From the NCBI RefSeq assembly GCF_021134715.1, contig NC_060018.1, positions 8,201,501-8,265,500 on the forward strand: a stretch of DNA of 64,000 bases, written 5' to 3'. The position numbers were made by a program, and so were the translations under genes. Source of the stretch: Daphnia pulex. Taxonomy: Eukaryota; Arthropoda; Branchiopoda; Diplostraca; Daphniidae. Each line of letters opens with the position of its first letter. The first letter of the stretch is position 1. A model generated the notes under the pieces. The model was not told the DNA's origin. It did no database searches and worked only from the letters and a program-made list of their open reading frames with translations. Below are positions 56,202-64,000 of the stretch, piece by piece.

Positions 56202-56836
56202 GCGAGCAACCGAAACTATAATTATCGAAAATCGTCGTTAAGTTGGCAATTACTTGTCTTTTGTTTTACTGTTTTCAAGCAAAAATTTTCATTGGTCCAA
56301 GTGTTGGGAAATCGCTGAAATGGCATGCTTAAACTTGGAAACCTTTGCCAGTGACAATTACTTGGCAGCGGAACTTATTCTGCTGTTTTACAGGTGAACT
56401 CTGACTCTCTCATCCTTCTCTGCCGTCTTCACTGGTTCCTGGAGCAACAACGCGCTGAATTCAAGACGCTGGTCATGATGATAAGGTGCATTCTCGGCAA
56501 CGTGTACTTGTTGTCTCTCATCTACTTTTAGAAACTATCTAAACCTGGCCAACGATCACAGACCTCGACTTCGATGGACCTGACTGTTCTTACCACTCGT
56601 ACGGACCATTGTTGAGAGCATGCCTTATCCAGGGTCACCCCGTTGCTTAGTTTGTCTTGTCTTGTCCAGGGCCATCACATATGCTAAAGACCTAAAGACC
56701 TTTCGTTCTTCTCTCACTGTGTACTCCCCTACTGATTTTAAACTTGGATGTTCTCCCAAAAAATGACTAGAAATAACTTCTGGCGTCACTTGATCAAATG
56801 TTGTGTAGTTACATTTACCAATAAAATGCCACAAAA

Positions 56837-56918
56837 CGCAGATAGTAGGATTCGAACCTACGCTCGAAGATGGAAACTGATTTCGAGTCAGTCGCCTTAA
56901 CCACTCGGCCATATCTGC
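56837..56918 (-). tRNA. tRNA-Ser-CGA: tRNA-Ser(CGA), T14
   Basis: Acceptor paired; one variable-arm pair changed (gctcgaag for gctccaag). Confidence 0.92.
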
Positions 56919-56995
56919 ATTAAATGTTTTAGCAAAATATTTCGAATGTATCAGTACCTTTTTAGAGTGGAAAATATTTAATGGAAGAATTATAG

Positions 56996-57069
56996 TGGCC
57001 CGTAAGAGGATCGAACTCATGACCTCCGCGTTATTAGCACGGCGCTCTAACCAACTGAGCTAAAAGGCC
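56996..57069 (-). tRNA. tRNA-Ile-AAT: tRNA-Ile(AAU), T14 variant
   Basis: GGCCTTT acceptor variant. Confidence 0.9.
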
Positions 57070-57333
57070 AATAAATTCTTGATATATAAATCAAAGGTTC
57101 ATTCATCATCAGTTAGGTATACTCTGTGTGTCTTTAGAGAGAATGATTTAAGTTATCTACCAAGCAACGCTATATCAGCAGCACATTTCAATCGTCACTG
57201 TGAAGGCAATGCAAGCCAGTGATATTCATTGAGTGTTCGAGATATATTTGTAGTTTTATTGATCTGACATGATTCCCCATGGTTTGTGGTTAACTACTAC
57301 TCATCATGAACTAATAGTTTCGTCATATGCTAT

Positions 57334-57417
57334 TAATCGTGGCGGGACTCGAACCCGCAATTTTCGGATAACTACTTTCATAGAAGTCCGACGCCTTATC
57401 CATTAGGCCACACGACC
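57334..57417 (-). tRNA. tRNA-Arg-TCT: tRNA-Arg(UCU) with intron, T14
   Basis: Consensus copy. Confidence 0.94.
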
Positions 57418-57535
57418 TACACTTAAAGAAAGTGCTAGGATTTTGCATCTCTCATTTAACCTGCTCTTCAGTAAGGTCAAACGGAAATTTTGGTGAACCA
57501 ATAAATATTATTACTAGATTGTCTGAATATTCGGG

Positions 57536-57617
57536 GCAGTTGTGGCCGAGTGGTTAAGGCGATAGACTTGAAATCTATTCCTCTCTGAGGGCGTAGGTTC
57601 GAACCCTACCAACTGCG
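57536..57617 (+). tRNA. tRNA-Ser-TGA: tRNA-Ser(UGA), T14
   Basis: Consensus copy. Confidence 0.96.
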
Positions 57618-58028
57618 GTGAATTGCCATTTGTTTCACATGCTAGTATTTTCTAGTGGAACAACTCATTTTCAATCGTTTACTAATATCTCAAATTTACG
57701 CATGATTACAAATATGATCTGTGCAGTCATGGGTATCCTAGGTCCCGGGATCTATCTCGGAGCCATAGACCATGACCTGTCACTTGGGGTTTCCAGAAAC
57801 GTGTCTATTTTTCAGAGGCCAGTGCCGAAATGCATTATGGCGGTCTTTGAGTGTAGTTTACAAACACAAAATGTAGTCAGAGACAAATTATAGGATGAAA
57901 GAATGTGAACTCATTTTGTTTACGAAGAATAGAAAAACGTCCGTACTTCCGTCCGTAAAAGATCTATAAGCAATCGTAAAATTAAAAAATGAACTCGAAC
58001 GGAAAACTATTGCAATATCAATTATTAA

Positions 58029-58101
58029 GCCCGGTTAGCTCAGACGGTAGAGCGCGGGACTTTTAATCCTGAGGTCAAGGGTTCAAGTCGCTTATCGGGC
58101 G
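58029..58101 (+). tRNA. tRNA-Lys-TTT: tRNA-Lys(UUU), T14
   Basis: T-stem mismatch variant gtcgctt. Confidence 0.9.
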
Positions 58102-58599
58102 GCTAGTCTTTTGATTTTAGTTAGTATTTTTGGTTTTCCACCATTTATTATCAAGTTAATATCGTTTGAAATCACTCACCATTATGGGCAGAATTCATAG
58201 ATGTTCATAGACGACAACACGAGTTCTCATGGTGTTTCTTTATGTTAATTCCTACGATGTAGAGAAAGTGCGAACCAAAAGGAAGTACATTCGGATATAG
58301 GTCGTGGAACATACACAAATAATGAAATGAGATAGTGAGAAAGAGTATCCCTCATTGTGAGAGTAGAAAGCCTTGATATTTGATAAAACTAATTGCAATA
58401 GTAAATGTATGTCCAGTTATAGAACTCGAAAGCTGTAAATAGAGTTTGTAGTTAAGATTATTCAAAAAACATGGTTTTCAAGATTGAGACGATGTCCACA
58501 GACGGTAATCGCTGTATGTTTATATAACATGGGACGTTTGGCTATCTTCTAGGAAAAAGCTTTGCGTCATTCCTCGGATAGGAGATTCAACATAACTCA

Positions 58600-58672
58600 G
58601 CCTTTGTGGCCTAATGGATAAGGCACTGGCCTCCTAAGCCGGGGATTGCGAGTTCGAGTCTCGCCAGAGGTA
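58600..58672 (+). tRNA. tRNA-Arg-CCT: tRNA-Arg(CCU), T14
   Basis: Same as T13. Confidence 0.95.
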
Positions 58673-59261
58673 GCGAGCAACCGAAACTATAATTATCGAA
58701 AATCGTCGTTAAGTTGGCAATTACTTGTCTTTTGTTTTACTGTTTTCAAGCAAAAATTTTCATTGGTCCAAGTGTTGGGAAATCGCTGAAATGGCATGCT
58801 TAAACTTGGAAACCTTTGCCAGTGACAATTACTTGGCAGCGGAACTTATTCTGCTGTTTTACAGGTGAACTCTGACTCTCTCATCCTTCTCTGCCGTCTT
58901 CACTGGTTCCTGGAGCAACAACGCGCTGAATTCAAGACGCTGGTCATGATGGTAAGGTGCATTCTCGGCAACGTGTACTTGTTGTCTCTCATCTACTTTT
59001 AGAAACTATCTAAACCTGGCCTACGATCACAGACCTCGACTTCGATGGACCTGACTGTTCTTACCACTCGTACGGACCATTGTTGAGAGCATGCCTTATC
59101 CAGGGTCACCCCGTTGCTTAGTTTGTCTTGTCTTGTCCAGGGCCATCACATATGCTAAAGACCTAAAGACCTTTCGTTCTTCTCTCACTGTGTACTCCCC
59201 TACTGATTTTAAACTTGGATGTTCTCCCAAAAAATGACTAGAAATAACTTCTGGCGTCACT

Positions 59262-59331
59262 TGATCAAATGTTGTGTAGTTACATTTACCAATAAAATGC
59301 CACAAAACGCAGATAATAGGATTCGAACCTA
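59262..59331. repeat. Truncated T-block start at junction to B4
   Basis: Same 70-bp remnant as at 19556 and 28413. Confidence 0.9.
59308..59331 (-). pseudogene. tRNA-Ser(CGA) 3' fragment at junction to B4
   Basis: Identical to the fragments at 19602 and 28459. Confidence 0.9.
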
Positions 59332-60893
59332 GGGATTTTTTCTAGCAGTGAAGGAATCGCTTGGCCATTTTTTTCAGTTAAGTCAGCAAAACAAGGACGT
59401 AAAAATAAAGTTATTCAACTGATTCTTTTTCAACTTTGGTTCGGCTAGGCAATTTCACAAATTTTGTGTAGATGTTGATTTAAATGACACTGACTTGTAA
59501 AGACTATTGTGTGATTTTATGATGGATATAATTGTTTTTAAGGCAGGTTGTATCTTGTATCTGAGGATTCAGGAAACTTTCCGCGCTGCCATTCGTGCAT
59601 GACGTCCATTATGTTTCCAAGCTTTCAGCAAGGAGGATTTTATGTTCTCTTTTAGCAAAATATTGTGACCGACAGAGTGTCACAGTTGGTTTGAATTTTC
59701 TCTCACTGCTGCAGAAATTGCCAGGGTTGAGTTGGGTTGAAGGGTTATAGCCAGCGAAGATTTCCTACTCAGTAATTGGCCTTGTTCACGTATAAATATT
59801 TAGGGAAAGATGTAGGCCATAACCCTCTGCTTGATGGATAGTCACGACATTGCATGACAGTGACTCTTTTCCGTTGTAAATACTTTACTTTGGTGAGCAG
59901 AAGACAATCGTGGCTGCAGTACCATCTTCTAATTTTATGTCACTTTCATATGCATGCTATGTCTCGTTTATGCAGGGTAATAGATTGATTGACCATATTG
60001 TCGTAGCCAAATTTTCTGACAGTATACAACACAAAGTGGATGTCTCGACGGTGTTATTGTTGGCCAAGAGTTTTTAATTTTTAGGCTCGAGATAACTGTT
60101 CCAACAGTATTTGGGGAATTCAAAGTAAAACCCAATTGGGGTTGTCAAGAAATTGATATCTCACCCAAGTAGTCCAAATGATGTTGTTTACGTATAATTT
60201 ATGTATTATGTTGACATATTTCTTCAAATTTTCTTTTTACCTAAAAAAGAATACGAATGGAATATCATTTTAACACTCGAGTGGTAATGTAAACAAAGCT
60301 TTATAACATTTAGAAAATGACATCGTTTCTAGAACAACACGTTTTTTCTTGGCGTTTGAAAAGGGATCATGGCAGAATGACGGATTCCCATTGTGAGTAA
60401 AAATAGATGTAAGTAAATAAAATTACTTATTATTATTAACAACTTAATTTTTAAGTAAAAATAAAAAGTAAAATTTATTACATACAAGTAACAGAAATTT
60501 GTGTCATTGCAACTATGGACTAAGCTACAGAAGAAATTAGTTTCACAAGTAACACAAAATAAATGAAATGTGTAATAATTTTCTCATTAGATATTCTGTT
60601 AAAGTTTTTCATAAGTAATTCGTTTCAGTAGTAATACCAGCGATAATAAATCGATTATGGAGACAGCGTTAGACCCGCAGCTACAGTGATAAAACGAGCA
60701 CCAGTTTACCGCCGTGCTTTTTCTTTGGAACAGAGTCAACATTTTATTGTTTATTTAAGAAATGGAACAAGTAATTTAAGAAATTAAGCCATTTACTTAG
60801 CCATTTATTTTAGGGGCTATCTATCTTATATGCTATGTACCCTATATCCTATTTGCTTTACTCTTCAAACAAGAAAATAATATAATATTACAG

Positions 60894-61558
60894 GGATGTA
60901 TGTCATTTCGGACCCTACCCTTTCAGCCCCGTACCATTTCGGCCCAATCCGAAATCGACCTACCAATTCGGCCCCACTATTTACCTTTTCGGCCCCATTT
61001 TCATAAATATTTTTGAAGTTGTTAAATAATTTATCTAGTTGAAAAGTTAAATAACAAGAAGAGAGTATTTTAGTAAAAGAAGCGAACGTCTAAAATTTTA
61101 AATATTTATTGGATTATTAATGGACGTTCACTTTTTTATACTAAAATACTTACACAGTAATCAAAGAAATATTTAAAAATTTTCGACAATTTGTTTTATG
61201 GTAGAGATTTTGCAAAACAATTTTTGGTCCAAAGCGTTACACATATTTTTTTACTCGAAGTAGCTTACGTGATTTTAAGCCAATTATATCTGTAACTTTA
61301 AGATTTTTTTCTACATTTCGGTCTTATTCTCTTGTTAAGCTTTACATATTGTACTTCTAACGATGCTTTATAACGATATTTTAGTTTTATAGCTTATATA
61401 TATATAATAGCTTCTTTCTTTCTTTAAACTTATTTTATTTTAATAAAGCTGTCATTTCGGACCCAGTTTTGGACATTTTCGGCCCCGGGCCGAAATGGTT
61501 AAAAAGGGCCGAAAAGGTATGGGGCCGAAATGTTAGTGTCCGAAACGACGGGATACCG
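60894..61558. mobile_element. MITE with TTTCGGCCC motifs, copy 4
   Basis: Same element and flanks as in B1. Confidence 0.7.
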
Positions 61559-62679
61559 TATTACAGGAGTTGACGTGTTGAGGCTAACTCAACCGAGTCA
61601 ACGATGATTTGTGTATTAGAAATTTAATTTTTCGTTTCATATTTTAGAAAGCAGAAAGTAATCAAAATAAAATTGTAAAAAAAAATATTGTTAGATGCAA
61701 AACCAGCGTAAGGAGCGGGAGATTAACTGGGAACAAAACGGGTACCCAACAAAGCATGCTAAAATATTTTTCTCGTAAAAGAATATGTAGCCTAACAGGT
61801 GACAGAATATATTGACATTCTTCATATCGTGTTGGGGGGGAGGTTGCATTTTCTTCCGTTGTTACTCTTCCACTCTATCAAAACATATTTTAACATTTCT
61901 CTTGATTAAAAGCTTCTATGCAAGCAAGGTAGTTTTCCTACGGGAGCAAAGAAGAAAATTAATTCACGGATTGTTTCGTAGACTATATGTTGAAAGTATG
62001 TACAGCGTCCGGCTTGCAGGTGATGTTTGCCATCAATCAACAAAGAGTTTTCAAGAATGCAACTTTGTCTGAAGTAGGCTAAACTGTCATCTGAAAAAAT
62101 TTCTACTGAATGTAAAATCGAATGATGTAAATAATCACCTTATCTTTTTAGCTTACATGCCTTCACATTATTCGAAAATGATTTTTTTTAGCCGAGCACA
62201 TACTTAAAACACAGATTGGTGACATTCGGGACAAAACATTTCCTGGCACCGGAAGTGATCGTTGGAATTGGGTTCCGCGTCGCTAAAGCTTTAAATTTCG
62301 TCCTAATTGAAGACTTAAGTTGCCCACCCCAAAGTTGCGCTCACCTGGTAACCGTTGTCGTATTTTTAGCTCACCAGTTGGTCCGTTTGAAACCTTCTCG
62401 ATTAATTGTGTGACGTGATTCCGGGTATCGATGTAAGGTCCCGGCATTAAGGTAGGCCTTGTGGCATCCAGCCGACTCTTCCGACTCATTTTCGTCGTGA
62501 TCCACTCTCCAGAAAGAAGCCCTCATTACACGATTAAACCACTGCAGCACCTGTTTTAGTTCACCGATCCAATTAAAATAAAGACTAACTCTTATTTGTC
62601 TATTCTATTTAGACATAAAAATATTTTAAAAATGGATGGAAAATCGTCTTTCACGTATAGGCAACGGTTTTGACGTACC

Positions 62680-63176
62680 GACTCAATAGTTAAGCGGGCG
62701 AGAGACCAGCTGGACGCTAGCGTTGTAAATCTCCAGAGGAGTTCCACACTGGATGGGCACGCATTTCAGAGGTCGGAAAACTGGGAGGATGTCTTCCCAT
62801 TTCCTCTCGTCCTGGTAGGTCAAAGAATACGGTTCGTCCTGCCTGAACACTGGAAGGAAATCCGGTGGCAGACAACATAGAATTCCGAAGACACTTACGG
62901 CCCAATCTGGGAGCTGAAAACTGGGAGAATCGTTGGCTCGCAAGTGACCAGAATGCACTCAGGTGACTGTTCTGCTCGCAGGGGCGTGTTCCATCGCTGG
63001 ACAGGCGTATTCTTTTGATGCAATTATAGGAGACGGTATTACTGAAGTTTGTTATGTTCGCCAATTCGTTGAGAATGTAACCGGGAAATCCGCAATTGAC
63101 TCGATGGCATTCCTGTTCAGTATTGTACCATTCTCCGTAGGCCAGGCAAGGTCGACGGACCGACGTAGTCGATAAG
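62680..63176 (-). pseudogene. Decayed sushi-domain fragment, copy 4
   Basis: Same as the B1 copy; one substitution gives TRPCEQN for TRPCEEN. Confidence 0.7.
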
Positions 63177-63868
63177 AAGCGTAAACGGATTCGTTTTTTT
63201 TAAATATTTATATACTCAGCCGTTTTGCGGTGGAATCGGATCGAAGCAACTACGACATAAGAGTAATAAGAACTAAAAGAAAAGAAAATGAATCAACGAG
63301 TCTAAATAATGACGAAAGCTAAAGAAGCTGATTACGAACCAGACTGTTTTAAAGCAGATTCGGAAACAGCTTTGCATGATCAAACACCTTCATTAGAGAG
63401 CGGAATCCCAGCAGGGTGAAGAACCAACATTCTCCAGACCTGAGAGGGGTGACATTTTTTGTTATTGTTTCTGAAAAAGTTGGTAGACAAAATATTCCTT
63501 ACATGTAAAATTTTCATTAGAATAACATCACTGCAACTTTCAGTTCCAAAAAATCCTGCATGTGTCACAGCATCAGCTAAACTTTCAACTACAATGGCAG
63601 CTGATTCCTGGCCTAGTTCTGAGAGAGGTTATTGAAAAAAGAGATCAGGCAAACTTGTGATTTCAAAAGATGTTGGCACTAGAATGTTATTACCAATCAA
63701 TCCAAAAGACAGGAATATATAAGCCTGCAATGTCAGTGTAATTTACAACTTGAACTAAATTCTAGAATTAAATTTTTCCGACATTAGAATCCAAAGGCTA
63801 TATTATTACTATGTAATCCTGTATAGGAATTAAATTTTCTTATATTTTTCAAATTTTTTATGAAACAG

Positions 63869-63988
63869 AGAAAGAGAAGACGGAATGTATTTTTGGCTAA
63901 AATGGAAAGATTTGGATGACAACCAAAATATGTGGGAGCCGTACTCCAACACCAACTGCAAAATCTAATAGCCCAAGTACTACGAAAG
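63869..63988 (+). pseudogene. Chromodomain-like exon, copy 4
   Basis: Same as the B1 copy; the window ends just inside the following intron. Confidence 0.55.
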
Positions 63989-64000
63989 GTAAGACTGGGT

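Larger units (their letters stand above)
54324..56790. repeat. tRNA block T13
   Basis: 2467 bp; four bases missing in tRNA-Ser(CGA). LINE remnant 56393-56730. Near twin of T14 (gaatattcggg, fcgaatgtatc-type spacer variants) and similar to T2 on the right. Confidence 0.97.
56791..59261. repeat. tRNA block T14
   Basis: 2471 bp, last full block before B4. LINE remnant 58864-59201. It has the uninterrupted Merlin target (caattattaagccc) at 58019-58032. Confidence 0.97.
59332..64000. repeat. Block B copy 4 (cut by window end)
   Basis: First 4.7 kb of a B block. It shares cttgattaaaag and tagttcaccg with B1 against B2 and B3. A three-base insertion lies near 63690 (gttattacc). Spacers 59332-60893, 61559-62679 and 63177-63868 hold nothing further. 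Confidence 0.95.

Noticed and set aside
6369-59261. Regular repeats suggestive of a CRISPR array or satellite
   Set aside because: Unit size (2.47 and 6.3 kb), tRNA content and eukaryotic introns rule out CRISPR; units are gene-bearing rather than satellite.

Overview
The window is eukaryotic nuclear DNA, most likely from an invertebrate metazoan. It has tRNA genes without encoded CCA, a tRNA-Arg(UCU) with a short intron, protein genes split by 56-82 bp GT-AG introns, a Merlin-family DNA transposon, a decayed LINE and sushi (CCP) domain remnants. The DNA is AT-rich. I cannot name the species from the sequence alone.

Almost everything is a tandem array built from two blocks. Block T is about 2471 bp and carries six tRNA genes in two divergent groups: Ser(CGA), Ile(AAU) and Arg(UCU) on the minus strand, then Ser(UGA), Lys(UUU) and Arg(CCU) on the plus strand. 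After them lies a LINE 3'-end remnant. Block B is about 6315 bp and has no tRNA gene. It carries a 665-bp MITE, a decayed multi-sushi gene fragment on the minus strand and a chromodomain-like exon on the plus strand. The order is B1 (54-6368), T1-T3 (6369-19555), B2 (19626-25941), T4 (25942-28412), B3 (28483-34797), T5-T14 (34798-59261), B4 (59332 to the window end). Every T-to-B junction is the same: a T block starts again for 70 bp and is cut inside the T arm of tRNA-Ser(CGA). I count 14 T blocks with 82 essentially full-length tRNA genes, plus four tRNA fragments. The copies differ by scattered substitutions, small indels, two anticodon changes (Arg CCU to CAU in T3, Ser CGA to UGA in T2) and a two-part deletion in T5.

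The most unusual item is a 5792-bp Merlin transposon at 12521-18312, inserted in T3 two bases upstream of its tRNA-Lys gene. It has 36-bp terminal inverted repeats and an 8-bp target duplication (caattatt), which the other 13 T blocks confirm as empty sites. Reading through consistent GT-AG introns I find three apparently intact genes. One is a 388-aa transposase with a zinc ribbon and a DDE triad (D203, D264, E302). The second is a ten-exon, 333-aa minus-strand protein with a coiled coil, an acidic tract and a BEN-like C-terminus. The third is a three-exon, 143-aa minus-strand coiled-coil protein ending in a tandem 28-residue repeat. The element also holds two diverged tRNA-like (Pol III box A/B) modules, many TACTTTA-type runs (some inside the transposase introns) and a long right-end palindrome. 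Merlin elements are normally thought of as small, transposase-only elements, so this multi-gene version is the best candidate for something undescribed.

The tRNA genes probably act as a gene-dosage array. The Merlin element probably supplies its own transposase and two accessory DNA- or chromatin-binding proteins. The B-block protein fragments look like passengers amplified with the array.
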